From contig JAJSSI010000011.1 of assembly GCA_031841125.1 (NCBI GenBank), positions 434,001 to 498,000 of the forward strand: 64,000 bases of DNA, written 5' to 3'. Of this stretch, positions 21,352 through 31,025 are shown one piece after another. How positions within the stretch are numbered: position 1 is the stretch's first letter; each line of letters starts with the position of its first letter. Under the pieces are notes generated by a model. It saw nothing but the letters and a program-made list of their open reading frames with translations. It searched no databases and was not told the origin of the DNA. Origin of the DNA: Acanthococcus lagerstroemiae (Eukaryota > Arthropoda > Insecta > Hemiptera > Eriococcidae). The translations under genes were made by a program, and so were the position numbers.

Positions 21352-21394
21352 ATATAAATAAATAAGATCTGAAATTCTTAGCCATTCTAATACT

Positions 21395-21402
21395 TATTTT
21401 TG
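21395..21402 (+). promoter_or_regulatory. Promoter -7 box of aconitase gene
   Basis: TATTTTTG fits TAnnTTTG. It ends 39 nt before the chosen ATG at 21442. It overlaps the first codons of the longest possible frame (21400), which argues for the shorter start. Confidence 0.5.
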
Positions 21403-21441
21403 AAAAAATCCGCATTCAACACGATATATTTCTATAAGACC

Positions 21442-23700
21442 ATGGCATTCGATCTACAAATGATTAAACAGGTATATGCGAAGATAAAAGAACGCGTACC
21501 ACAAGCGAGAGCGCTTATCGGGAAGCCTCTTACTTATGCAGAAAAAATACTTTACAGCCATCTCTTTGATGAAACGTCCAAAAGCGTTTATTCACGAGGA
21601 GAATCCTACGTGGATTTCGCTCCTGATCGTGTAGCCATGCAAGATGCTACGGCGCAAATGGCCCTTCTTCAATTTATGCAGGCAGGCAAAAATAAAACCG
21701 TTGTGCCCTCCACAGTGCATTGTGACCATCTCATACAAGCAAAATCAGGCGCAGATAAAGACCTTCAGGAATCGATCGATAAAAATAACGAAGTCTTTAA
21801 TTTTCTGCAATCCATATCGAATAAGTACGGTATTGGTTTTTGGGCGCCTGGAGCCGGAATTATCCATCAGGTGGTTTTAGAAAATTATGCCTTTCCGGGT
21901 GGTATGATGATAGGCACTGACTCGCATACGCCCAACGCAGGAGGTTTGGGCATGGTGACTATAGGTGTAGGAGGGGCTGATGCTGTGGATGTTATGGCGG
22001 GCATGCCCTGGGAGTTAAAATTTCCTAAAATTATAGGAGTTCATCTCAAAGGAAAGCTTAGCGGATGGACTTCGGCGAAAGATATCATCCTGAAAGTTGC
22101 AGGCATACTGAGCGTTAAAGGCGGCACAGGTGCCATTGTGGAGTACTTCGGCGAAGGAGCGGAAAATCTTTCTTGTACAGGGAAAGGCACTATATGCAAT
22201 ATGGGCGCTGAAATTGGAGCAACTACCTCCCTTTTTGCCTATGACAATAAATCGGAAAATTATTTGAGAAATACAGGAAGGGCAGATATAGCTGACCTAG
22301 CTTCCAATATAAAAGAGCATCTCAAAGCAGATCCGGAGGTATATGCAGATCCAAAAAAGTATTTCGATCAACTCATCACTATAGACCTGAACAGACTAGA
22401 GCCTCATATCAACGGGCCCTTCACGCCTGATCTGGCATGGCCTATTTCAAAATTCGCCCAGGCAGTTAAGAAAAACCATTGGCCAGAAAAAATCGAAGTG
22501 GGACTGATCGGCTCATGCACGAATTCTTCTTATGAAGACATCAGTCGCTCAGCTTCAATTGTAAAACAAGCCATAGAAAAAGGCTTGAAATTTCAATCGG
22601 AATTCACCGTGACTCCCGGCTCGGAGCAGGTACGTTATACCGTAGAGCGGGACGGCTATCTGGCGTTGTTTGAAAAGATAGGCGGAATAGTGTTGGCTAA
22701 CGCTTGCGGACCTTGTATAGGACAATGGGCAAGACATACAAATGATCCCAATCGTAAAAATTCCATACTTACTTCTTTCAACAGAAATTTCGCTAAGCGT
22801 AATGATGGCAATGTAAATACGCATGCTTTTATATCCTCACCCGAGATTGTCACGGCTATGACCTTGGCGGGAAGGCTAAATTTTAATCCGCTCACCGATA
22901 CAATACAAAATGAAAAGGGTGAGCATATAAAACTTGCCGAGCCTCAAGGTTTTGAATTACCACCTAAGGGGTTTTCGGTGGAAGATCCCGGTTATCACGC
23001 CCCGGTAGAAGACGGAAAAAGCATAATCATCAGCATTTCCAAAGACTCAGAGCGTTTGCAACTTCTGGAGCCCTTTACGGCATGGAACGGGGAAAATCTT
23101 ACAGGGGTACGCCTTTTGATTAAGGCTGAGGGCAAATGTACCACCGACCATATTTCAATGGCTGGACCATGGCTGAAATACCGTGGACATCTGGATAATA
23201 TTTCCAACAATATGCTTATTGGCGCGATCAACGCCTTTAACGGAAAAGCCAACTCCATAAAAAATCTGCTCAATGGTATTTACGGAGCTGTTCCGGATAC
23301 AGCAAGAGCTTATAAAGCTGCAGGTGTTCCTACTATAGTAGTGGGCGATGAGAATTATGGCGAGGGCTCTTCACGCGAGCACGCCGCAATGGAGCCGCGT
23401 CATCTGGGCGTTCGTGCAATATTGGTTCGATCGTTTGCAAGGATTCATGAAACAAATCTTAAAAAACAAGGAATTTTGGCGCTGACTTTCGCTGATAAGA
23501 GCGATTATGATAAGATTCAAGAAGAAGATCTGTTTAACTTCACGGACCTAAAATATTTTGCGCCAGAAAAACCACTAAGCGTCGAAATTGTTCATAAAAA
23601 CGGAGAAAAAGATATCATAAAAGTTCTTCACTCTTATAACGAGAATCAAATCCAATGGTTTCATGCCGGCTCGGCGCTCAATCGCATCAAGATGCGATAA
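21442..23700 (+). CDS. acn: Aconitate hydratase (mitochondrial-type)
   Basis: Aconitase isomerises citrate to isocitrate in the TCA cycle using a 4Fe-4S cluster. From the ATG at 21442 the protein has 752 residues, the length of the mitochondrial-type enzyme of Bacteroidota. The cluster cysteines lie in [13 protein letters not shown] and [11 protein letters not shown]. The C-terminal swivel domain carries [17 protein letters not shown]. The frame is open 14 codons further upstream, but that start would lie inside the promoter box. An intrinsic terminator follows. It is intact, so at least part of the TCA cycle is kept, and it depends on the SUF system encoded later. Confidence 0.95.
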   Translation: MAFDLQMIKQVYAKIKERVPQARALIGKPLTYAEKILYSHLFDETSKSVYSRGESYVDFAPDRVAMQDATAQMALLQFMQAGKNKTVVPSTVHCDHLIQAKSGADKDLQESIDKNNEVFNFLQSISNKYGIGFWAPGAGIIHQVVLENYAFPGGMMIGTDSHTPNAGGLGMVTIGVGGADAVDVMAGMPWELKFPKIIGVHLKGKLSGWTSAKDIILKVAGILSVKGGTGAIVEYFGEGAENLSCTGKGTICNMGAEIGATTSLFAYDNKSENYLRNTGRADIADLASNIKEHLKADPEVYADPKKYFDQLITIDLNRLEPHINGPFTPDLAWPISKFAQAVKKNHWPEKIEVGLIGSCTNSSYEDISRSASIVKQAIEKGLKFQSEFTVTPGSEQVRYTVERDGYLALFEKIGGIVLANACGPCIGQWARHTNDPNRKNSILTSFNRNFAKRNDGNVNTHAFISSPEIVTAMTLAGRLNFNPLTDTIQNEKGEHIKLAEPQGFELPPKGFSVEDPGYHAPVEDGKSIIISISKDSERLQLLEPFTAWNGENLTGVRLLIKAEGKCTTDHISMAGPWLKYRGHLDNISNNMLIGAINAFNGKANSIKNLLNGIYGAVPDTARAYKAAGVPTIVVGDENYGEGSSREHAAMEPRHLGVRAILVRSFARIHETNLKKQGILALTFADKSDYDKIQEEDLFNFTDLKYFAPEKPLSVEIVHKNGEKDIIKVLHSYNENQIQWFHAGSALNRIKMR

Positions 23701-23740
23701 AATATTTAAATTTTATTAAGAAATATGTTGCCTTATAATC

Positions 23741-23768
23741 ACCTCCGGTATTCCCGGAGGTTTTATTT
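23741..23768 (+). terminator. Intrinsic terminator after aconitase gene
   Basis: An 8-bp stem (ACCTCCGG / CCGGAGGT) with a 5-nt loop is followed by TTTATTTTG. It is 40 nt after the stop codon. Confidence 0.8.
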
Positions 23769-23946
23769 TGATCTATTGAAAAGATCCCTTAATAAACTAT
23801 AATTTTAAGGTATAAAAATTTTTATGATTATTTAGGTGGTTATGGTGTTTTTTATTTCCCATAAGTACTTTGAAATAGATTTTATTAATTGTTAAATTAA
23901 AATTTACAAAAGATAATTGATATAAAAAACGAATAGAATAGCTCAG

Positions 23947-23954
23947 TATATTTG
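23947..23954 (+). promoter_or_regulatory. Promoter -7 box of lipoprotein remnant
   Basis: TATATTTG fits TAnnTTTG and ends 21 nt before the ATG at 23976. Confidence 0.5.
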
Positions 23955-23975
23955 CCCATATACAAAAAGTATTCT

Positions 23976-24378
23976 ATGAAAAAGCTAATTACTTCTACTC
24001 GTACTTACTGTTTCCTGCGCTTGTAATGATAGCAATAAAAACTATCATGACTCTTATGAACCTGAAGGGAGCATGGAAACAGAGGGTGATTCTTCTCCTG
24101 AGAGCACTCGTGAGCTTCTTGAGCGAAAATGGGCATAGAAAGATCCAAAATTCAGTAAAGCAACCTTAGAAAATCGCTTTGACATAAAGAGTACATGTGA
24201 AATAAACTCTTCAGGGGAAGTAAAATATCCCTATAAAATAATCCTCAGGCGATACAAGGGTGAAGAAAAAGCTAAAATCGTCATAAATGCCAGCTATAAA
24301 ATAGATGAAAAAGGCAAACTTATTATTGAATACCCCACTTATAAGTATATTATTAAAATATATTCAGTTCATATATAG
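23976..24378 (+). pseudogene. Decayed small lipoprotein
   Basis: The ATG at 23976 starts a short signal peptide that breaks after about 8 codons. In another frame it continues through a lipobox-like VSCACND segment. A Ser/Glu/Pro-rich linker then hits an in-frame TAG at about 24138. The following frame stays open to a TAG at 24378 and looks like an alternating beta protein rich in Lys, Tyr and Ile. One frameshift and one stop make it a pseudogene. No family is recognised. The promoter is still good, so the break may be recent. Confidence 0.6.
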
Positions 24379-24594
24379 TTATTTATAAAATAAAATTTAT
24401 AAATCTAAACAACGAAAGATCAAGAATTTACTATTTCCTTTTTTTACATCCTCAGCAAGTTAAGCATAAAGTTCGGATATAAACCTTTCTCTGAAGCTCC
24501 GGCACGCACCGCTTGTGAGGTGCAGGCTTAGTTTGCGCATCACATTTTGCGTTTTTTGTCTCACAAGACACCCTTGTAGGACAAGTAAGTCCCC

Positions 24595-24944
24595 CTAAAA
24601 GGGTAAAAACCTCTTGAGCTTCCACCCTATAAACACCACATTTGCCGCCATAAGGATATACACCCATTTGGGGATATACGGCGCTTTAACGAGCTTGTCC
24701 TTATAGATAAGCTTATCTTTGGTCACGAATTTTTCAATAACGTTATCCTTGCTACATTTGCTTATCGCTGCTTGCGGTAAGCTTTAAGCGCCTGCCCTGT
24801 ACCTCAGCTTTGATCTTGGTCTTTCCGCTTGTAAGCTCATAACGCTTGGTGTATCCGAGCTCTCTAAAGGCACTCTATAAAGCTCATCAGAGGCTCGGTG
24901 ACACTCTCTCTTATATGCGAGGTGTCGCTTCGCTTTATGGCCAT
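24595..24944 (-). pseudogene. Decayed small protein with C-terminal membrane anchor
   Basis: An ATG at 24944 opens a charged N-terminus that soon shifts frame. Pieces in two further frames carry a Lys-rich middle and a C-terminal hydrophobic segment flanked by basic residues (about 24600-24680), ending at a TAG at 24595. It lies directly downstream of the GH24 lysozyme remnant on the same strand. That arrangement suggests a holin- or anchor-like partner in a lysis or secretion-related module, but this is inference only. No homologue is recognised. Confidence 0.4.
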
Positions 24945-25042
24945 ATTTTCTCTTTAACGACAAGTCTTTTTGATGAGAAACAGCTATTTGCGCGATAACA
25001 TGGCTCGTTTTATAAGCAAAAAAGGAATAAAGTATAAGCCTC

Positions 25043-25492
25043 TCATGCCGGTGAGCTTAAAAACAGCTTTCTTTCCGCCTCGCGTCTTTTCACAAAACCT
25101 GGAAGCGCTGTGCCATTTGCCTTGTTCCATTGTAAAAACTCCTCGGCCGCCACGATATAGTTTTTCGCATTGAGTTTTTTTTTTTTTTAAAAAAAAGCGT
25201 GGAGTCTATGAAGTTGCCCGAGCCCACGTTAAAGATAAAGCTCGCCAAAGCGCGTCATATTGATTTTGGGTGAGGGGAACCCTTTACATAGGCCTCTATC
25301 GCCGCCTGAGCGTCCTTGAGATCTTGCTTTAAGAGCAAAAATAGCCCCCTTCCATAGTGATGTGATCTCCGGGCTTGACCCCTTTAGTATGGTCGTAGCC
25401 TATGGTCCACACGTCCCCCAGCATTTATAAGCTTTTAGTCTTAAACCTTCAAAACCACTTATAAGTTGAACGCCTTCCTCCGATGTTTTCAT
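25043..25492 (-). pseudogene. GH24 (phage-type) lysozyme, decayed
   Basis: Minus-strand fragments follow the order of a T4/lambda-type endolysin. They show a Glu in GFEGLRLKAY near residue 15, then WTIGYDHTKG, then PLTQNQYDALASFIFNVG, and a C-terminal FLQWNKANG..LPGFVKRREAE segment. The enzyme family cleaves peptidoglycan. Frameshifts occur near 25420, 25340 and 25190 (a T14 tract), and there are internal stops. It may come from a lost phage or phage-like region, or from a horizontally acquired module. The IS5-type transposase remnant begins on the opposite strand 8 nt away. Confidence 0.75.
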
Positions 25493-25499
25493 TATTTTG

Positions 25500-26426
25500 T
25501 GTTGTTTACGGTTTTATTTTCTTCAATGTCCTTTTCGCTTAAGGGAGGAATTGTTTAAACAGAGTGTCGCTTTGTTTAAACAAAAAGTCAAACAAAGAAA
25601 AACAGCGCCAGTGGATTCAAGAGCGCGAGAAAAGAACATCACCTACCCGACGGACAATAAACTGCACACAAAAATCATAAAGCGATGCAGGAATATAGCT
25701 CAACAAAAGGACATTAGCTTTAGGAAGCGTTAGAGTATAACTCTGAAGAAGCTGCAGGTAGAGCTTCGTTTTAGTCATCATTCACGTTGTGTCAAAGAAG
25801 CCGGAAAAGACCGGTAAGAATCTCAAAACAATAGCGGTACAGCTCTATAGGGACTTGCGATCGAAACTCAAAGCCGATCACTTAGCCTTATACGAAGAGA
25901 TATTGTCGATATTCAGTAAAAAGCTGATTAAGAGGAGAGAGAGTAAGAACAAAGTATACAGTTTGCATGAGCCATGTATATCATGTATAGCCAAGGGGAA
26001 AGCTTACAAGCCATATGAATTTGGCAACAAGATAGGAGTAGCAACACTTCCCGGAAGTAACGTAATAGTAGGAATAGCCTCATTTAGCGGGAATCCACAA
26101 GATAGCGCCACTTTGCTACCTACCTTAGCATATGCGGAAAGAATGAGCGAAAAACAGTTCAAATATGTGGTAACCGATAGGAGCACACAGGAGCTAAAGG
26201 CTTGGGAAAGGTTAGGCCGATCACGAATAATCCTTTGAAATATAATGGTTTAAATAGGTTCCAACGGGATAAAAAAAGAAAACAACGCTGCGGTAGAGCA
26301 ACCATAGAACTAATAATTGGTCCTATGAAGTCTTCTTATCGCATGGGAAAGAACTACCTAAAAGGAACATCAGGAGACTTGATCAACGCTCTTTTGGCAG
26401 CAGCGGCATTCAACTTTAACAAGTAG
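25500..26426 (+). pseudogene. IS5-type transposase remnant
   Basis: Plus-strand pieces form most of a DDE transposase. They show an EKNITYPTDNKLHTKII segment (25630-25680), a break with stops at about 25731, a middle part (25789-26238) with SIFSKKLIKR and GVATLPGSNVIVGI, and after a frameshift near 26215 the end RATIELIIGPMKSSYRMGKNYL up to 26426. This is the IS5-like group with the late E in IELIIG. The N-terminal third is missing. A GACGCA/TGCGTC hairpin (26426-26442) follows directly. No terminal repeats could be delimited. It is inactive. Confidence 0.75.
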
Positions 26427-26599
26427 ACGCATTTTTTGCGTCAAAACCTATGGACTCTTTTTATCTAACTAGGACTATGGAGTTACATAATCCTACAAAT
26501 TCCCTCTCAATCTCTAAAATAAATCCTTATTCTTAAGCATCGACTAAGTATTTTATAACATTTATTAAGATTGATGATCAATAACTCGTCTCATCTAAC

Positions 26600-27388
26600 T
26601 TAACTTTCCCTTTGATAGTATAAAAAAAACAAAAGCGGTATAGAGTTGATCACCAGCGGAGCGCCTATGATGACAAAAACCGACATAATTTTCAGCGATT
26701 GAATCGAAGCTGTGGCATTATATATCATAAGGTTATAGAGGCCGTGATCAATAGAAGAGCGAATGATCACAGGGAAGAGAGCCTGATGCCCACGGTTAAA
26801 AAAGAAGCACCATGGTAAAGGCAGAAAACACAAAAGCAGAAATAAATTTCTTTCTGTTAATTTGTCTTGTGATATTGGCAATGCTCAGCACCATACATAC
26901 CGGGATAAAAAATAACCATGGGTTTTCCTGGATATTTCTACTCATACGCGGCACATACAAAATGGTGTAAAAACTCAATAAAAGCACGCTGATGATAAAG
27001 AAAATGGTGGTATCGCGAACGATGATTCGAAGTTTTTGATGTAAGCGCTCCTGGGTTTTCATCACCAAATAAAAGGATTAAAAAAGAAAAGCGGATCGCC
27101 CTGAATGAAAATTACCATCGGAATCTATAGGAATACCCAAAAGTACATTTCCTAAAAAAATACCTAGCAATAAAGACATGCTTATGCTCGATAGACAATA
27201 AGAGATATCCCACATCTTTCGCCACGATGCCATAGGCTCCTTACTTCGAAATTCTATAGAGAACACCCTGAAGATCAGCACTATAAGAAATAACATAAAA
27301 GGCTCATAAAAAGAGGTCAGCAAAGCGGCATACGCTTTTGGAAAAGCTGCGAAAAGAGATCCGCCTATGGCAACCAGCCATACTTCAA
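26600..27388 (-). pseudogene. cydB: Cytochrome bd oxidase subunit II (cydB), truncated and decayed
   Basis: CydB is a membrane subunit of the bd-type quinol oxidase. Coding remnants on the minus strand begin within the conserved EVWLVAIGGSLFAAFP region and run through FMLFLIVLIFRVFSIEFRSKEP and GIPIDSDGNFH. They stop at 27078, resume after a deletion at 27068, and shift again near 26850 before the end at 26600. The first ~60 codons are missing: an IS5-type element (27391-28164) is inserted exactly there, and its sequence is fused in frame to the remnant. The 5' part of cydB is not found on the far side of the element. No cydA is visible in the window. Confidence 0.9.
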
Positions 27389-27390
27389 TT

Positions 27391-28164
27391 AGACCTTTTT
27401 CTTGCATAACGGGAAAAAAGTTATAATATCTGAGAAAATGCTGGAACAATAGGGGAATGAAATATGAAAAGACAAATGAACTGAAGGAGGAAGAATTTCG
27501 GTGATTAACATGGATAAAACGAAAAACATTCAAAAGTAAGGTGAAAATCTTAACCGGAGTCAGAGTCTAAAAAGAAGTCACAGGGTGGGTAAACCGAACA
27601 AATTAAGCATGGAAGATCGTTTGCCGATGGCGTTAGAATATTTGCTCGAATACCAGACCTATTTTTTCATATTGCACAAGACTACCGAATAAGCGAAAGC
27701 GCCTATTATCGCACAACATTCGATGGATAGAAGATACATTGGTAAAACATCCTGATTTTGCATTGCCTGGGAGAAGATACTAGAAAAATAATATGTACGT
27801 CTTTTTCGAAGGGTAAAAGACATGATTTTGGGCTTTTCAAGGAATCAAAGGTTCACATTATAGAGGAGAAGATAAAAGTTTTATCCGAGCAGGTTACAGA
27901 GGCTTACAAAAAAGCCATGGGAATGCTCTCTATGCTGCATAGAAAGAGGAAAAAGAATCCATTAAACAAAGAAAAGAAAACAGAGAATCAAGAGCTTTCA
28001 AGTAAAAGAATGGTGATTGAAAACGTAATCGAGCTTCTCAAGAGGTTCAGAATTATTGCCGATAGATACAGGAATCGACGAAAGCGTTTTAGAGAAAGGT
28101 TCAATTTAATAGCCGGAATTTACAATTGAAAATTGACTCGATAAGTGGTTTTGCAAGAGGTCTA
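27391..28164 (+). mobile_element. IS5-type element copy 1, internally deleted
   Basis: A 774-bp unit is repeated almost exactly at 46224-46997. Its ends are inverted (AGACCTTTTTCTTGC left, AGACCTCTTGC right, with flanking TA). It carries a transposase of the IS5 group common in intracellular bacteria, but lacks the segment with the first catalytic Asp. It interrupts cydB. Because both copies share the same deletion and the same early TGA, the element probably moved in its already defective form, or was duplicated afterwards. Confidence 0.85.
27457..28129 (+). pseudogene. Transposase of IS5-type element copy 1, defective
   Basis: The ATG at 27457 begins an IS5-type N-terminus that stops after 14 codons (TGA). 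Frames then continue to NKLSMEDRLPMALEYL (about 27600) and a WIEDTLVKHPDFALPGR segment. An abrupt junction near 27780 leads to KIICTSFSKGKRHDFGLFKESKVH, and the end carries VIENVIELLKRFRIIADRYRNRR. The region between, which should hold the first Asp of the DDE triad, is gone, and the second-Asp region near 27870 is frame-scrambled. Compared with copy 2, it has an extra G in a GGG run at about 27590. Confidence 0.8.
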
Positions 28165-28458
28165 ATATTTTATAACCATTCTTTGGTTTGTGGACATGCT
28201 CTTAAACCAATGATAAACTTAAGAAAATATAGTATAGAGAGCCCTAAAATCAAGCGCTTCTCACCCTCTGAAAGCTACAAGCCTTTTAACGCGTATTGAA
28301 AAAAATAGGATATTTAAAAATTATAGAACATAAAAAATATAGAGTTGACGCTTTTGGAATAGATAAAATAAGCGCTGATCGACATCGGTAAATGACAATT
28401 GGACGTAAGAAACCTTTCATTTAAAATACAACATAAATTGCATACAATAAATAATAAT
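28165..28458. other. 294-nt stretch without a recognisable gene
   Basis: AT-rich sequence between the IS copy and rnhB. Short open stretches exist on both strands, but none resembles a known protein, and it does not contain the missing 5' part of cydB. Confidence 0.4.
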
Positions 28459-29086
28459 TTATTTACCAGCGATTGGTTCTTTTTTTAAATATTTAAAGGT
28501 CTTTCTGTGATGTATGCTAAAGCCATGATCGATAAGGGCTTTTTTATGGGTTTGCGTAGGATATCCTTTGTTCTTGTTCCAGTGATATTGAGGGAATTTT
28601 TCATGAATATTTTTCATGTATTCATCTCGATAAGTCTTGGCCAATATGGAAGCTGCCACGATACTTGCAAAAGTGGCATCACCTTTTATATGGCAGCTAT
28701 AGGACACCTCATTATAAGGAATAAAACGATTTCCGTCGATAAGCAGATGCTCGGGTGTTTTTTTTTAGACCTCCTATGGCCAAATGCATGGTCCGAAAAC
28801 TGGCTTTGAGAATATTAATCTCATCAATCACTAATGGCTCTACAAAGGCCACAGCATAGTCGATCGCTTCTTTTTGAATAATTTTTCTTAAACGATCTCT
28901 TTGATTTTCAATGACTTTTTTGGAATCATTTAAAAAGGGGTTATGAAAATCTTTGGGTAAAATAACGGCCGCTGCAAACACCGGTCCTGCTAAAGCGCCC
29001 CTGCCGGATTCATCACAGCCGCACTCAAAAATTTTTCCGGTATGTGTTGTTTTTAATGATGATAAATTCAGATTTTTAGATTTCAA
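28459..29086 (-). pseudogene. rnhB: Ribonuclease HII with one frameshift
   Basis: RNase HII removes ribonucleotides from RNA-DNA hybrids. The N-terminal half (29086-28765) has the catalytic [13 protein letters not shown] motif. The C-terminal half (28760-28459) has DATFASIVAASILAKTYRDEYM and the late YPTQTHKKAL segment. Together they would give a normal ~208-residue protein, but an A9 run at 28756-28764 (read on the minus strand) puts them in different frames; eight A's would restore one frame. It is the only lesion. Options are a fresh pseudogene, a sequencing error, or tolerated slippage on the A tract. It precedes no obvious operon partner. Confidence 0.85.
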
Positions 29087-29144
29087 AATTCCGAATTTAT
29101 CAAATATAATTGATAAGATAAAGCTCTCGTATTACTGTCCGCCA

Positions 29145-29666
29145 TCAAGAATGAGCTCTTGATAATGTACGTTTAAATAACGGCACCGTGCTACATGCCT
29201 CCCCGTACATAAGGGAATGTACCAGAGGCTGCAGTTTTTGAATCAACAATAAGTAAGCGTTTTCCGGTATCGCCTCTTGAGTGCAACCTTTGATAATGAC
29301 ACGGGCATTTTTATAAGCTTGCCTATCAATTTTTTCGATAATTTCGTAATAGAGAATATTCTCGAGTAGCTCGAGCGATCCGCGAACGACTCTGGCCGCA
29401 TAAGGCTGCAGGTAAGTGCTTACAAGCATATAAGCCCAGGCCGGAATTATTGCCTTTGAAGAACAATCGAGCGCTACAAACGTATCTGTATATTGTGACC
29501 ATTGATGGATCTTGAGTTGCGCCCTGAAGTCTTTTTCGCGCAGTACAAATCCTTTATCAAGCCATGGTTTTAAGTCCACGAGCATGCGTTTCCCCTTAGG
29601 GCGCCATGATTCTATATCAATGGTAACAAGCTTGCTTTGCGCTACTTTGTTAATGATTTTCTCCAT
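29145..29666 (-). CDS. DUF2480 family protein
   Basis: The 173-residue protein matches the Bacteroidota-specific DUF2480 family. It has a KLVTIDIE start, WLDKGFVLREKDFRAQLK, the VALDCSSKAIIPAWAYMLV core, and the VIIKGCTQEAIPENAY and MYGEACSTVPLFK end. The conserved Cys and His/Tyr-rich core suggest a small globular cytoplasmic protein. Its function is unknown. In Flavobacteriia such genes often neighbour SUF genes (recalled, not shown here). It is divergent from lpxB with only 33 nt between the starts. It is intact. Confidence 0.88.
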   Translation of the reverse strand: MEKIINKVAQSKLVTIDIESWRPKGKRMLVDLKPWLDKGFVLREKDFRAQLKIHQWSQYTDTFVALDCSSKAIIPAWAYMLVSTYLQPYAARVVRGSLELLENILYYEIIEKIDRQAYKNARVIIKGCTQEAIPENAYLLLIQKLQPLVHSLMYGEACSTVPLFKRTLSRAHS

Positions 29667-29684
29667 GGTTTGTTCTTTAAATTT

Positions 29685-29692
29685 TACATTTG
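29685..29692 (+). promoter_or_regulatory. Promoter -7 box of lpxB
   Basis: TACATTTG fits TAnnTTTG and ends 7 nt before the lpxB ATG at 29700, so the transcript would be leaderless or nearly so. It lies between divergent DUF2480 and lpxB. Confidence 0.5.
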
Positions 29693-29699
29693 TAAAGCT

Positions 29700-30809
29700 A
29701 TGAAATATTACCTAATCGCTGGTGAAGCCTCCGGAGATTTGCACGGAGCAAACCTGATTCATGCCTTAAAGAAAAAGGATCCCAATGCAAATTTTCGCTG
29801 TTGGGGGGGCGATTTGATGCAAGCCAGCGGCGGTGAGCTTGTTAAGCATTATAAAAATTTGGCTTTCATGGGTTTTTGGGAGGTCATCAGGCATTTACCC
29901 ATCATACTAAGGAATTTTCGTTTTTGCAAGCAAGATCTGCTGCGCTATCAAGCCGATGCACTGATTCTCATCGATTATCCTGGTTTTAATCTTCGCATAG
30001 CTTCTTTTGCTAAAAAACACGGCATTAAGGTGATTTATTATATCTCTCCCCAGGTGTGGGCCTGGAAATCTTCCCGGGTACATCATATTAAAAAATCGGT
30101 AGATCAAATGCTGGTGATCTTGCCTTTTGAAAAGGATTTTTACTCGCGCTACGCTATGAAAGTGCATTTTGTAGGCCATCCGCTTTTAGATGCGATCGCT
30201 CAAAAAAAAAGACCCTCGAGGGAAGATTTTTTAAAAGAACACGTGCTTGATCATCGTCCGATTATCGCTCTTTTACCCGGTAGTCGTGAACAAGAGATCA
30301 GAAAAATATTACCTCTGATGTGGTCTATGCGCTCCCGGTTCCCTTCCTGTCAATTTGTCATAGCTATCGCGCCTTCACAAGAAAAAAGCTATTACAAAAG
30401 GTTAATCGGCGAGAATTTCGCTTATGTGGAAAACGCTACCTATTCTTTATTGTACTTATCAAAAGCGGCTTTGGTTACCTCAGGGACTGCTACTTTGGAA
30501 GCGGCGCTTTTGGATGTGCCTCAAGTGGTATGTTATAAGGGAAGTTGGTCGTCCTATGAAATCGGGCGCAGACTGGCTCGGCATCTGCGCTTTATTTCTT
30601 TAGTGAATCTAATTATGAAAAAAGAAGTGGTCAAAGAACTGATTCAAAAGGATTTTAATGCGGAAAACCTTCAAAAGGAATTGAGCATTATTTTAGATCC
30701 GCACCGCAGAAAGCGAATTTTGCTCAATTACGACCAACTGAGAAAAAAACTCGGCGGCGCAGGCGCTTCAGAGCGTTGTATGCAAAAGATTCTAAAATCT
30801 TTACATTAA
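29700..30809 (+). CDS. lpxB: Lipid-A-disaccharide synthase
   Basis: LpxB joins UDP-diacylglucosamine with lipid X to form the lipid A disaccharide at the inner face of the inner membrane. From the ATG at 29700 the protein has 369 residues. It begins with MKYYLIAGEASGDLHGANL, the family signature, and keeps YISPQVWAWKSSRV, LLPGSREQEI and SGTATLEAAL. The open frame extends 21 codons upstream, but that stretch overlaps the divergent DUF2480 gene and the promoter, so the internal ATG is preferred. It is intact, which implies that lipid A is still made despite the reduction. Confidence 0.95.
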   Translation: MKYYLIAGEASGDLHGANLIHALKKKDPNANFRCWGGDLMQASGGELVKHYKNLAFMGFWEVIRHLPIILRNFRFCKQDLLRYQADALILIDYPGFNLRIASFAKKHGIKVIYYISPQVWAWKSSRVHHIKKSVDQMLVILPFEKDFYSRYAMKVHFVGHPLLDAIAQKKRPSREDFLKEHVLDHRPIIALLPGSREQEIRKILPLMWSMRSRFPSCQFVIAIAPSQEKSYYKRLIGENFAYVENATYSLLYLSKAALVTSGTATLEAALLDVPQVVCYKGSWSSYEIGRRLARHLRFISLVNLIMKKEVVKELIQKDFNAENLQKELSIILDPHRRKRILLNYDQLRKKLGGAGASERCMQKILKSLH

Positions 30810-31025
30810 CCTTCTTCTTATCTTTCTGGAATACCAAAACAACTCGCTCCCTGTCTGTATGAGGATGCCTGCATAAGATTTATTCTTTTCCTGCCTGTAC
30901 TTTATATGAATTTTTTTTACCTGATTCTTTTTAAAAGAAAACAGACATAGCCGCACAGAGCGAAAACCGCCCGAAGGCCTTTCAGAGATTTAACGAATCT
31001 TAAGGACCCCCCATTGTAAATGGGG

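Noticed and set aside
26427..27388. Reading the chimeric frame over the IS left end as a new membrane protein
   Set aside because: The first ~45 codons are IS sequence; the rest is truncated cydB. It is a junction artefact, not a novel gene.
28712..28809. Programmed frameshift in rnhB
   Set aside because: No stimulatory structure or conserved slippery signal is evident and RNase HII genes are not known to use one; simple indel or sequencing error is likelier.
31009..31025. CCCCATT/AATGGGG hairpin between lpxB and xerD
   Set aside because: A 3-nt loop and no T tract on either strand; possibly a terminator, but too weak to list.
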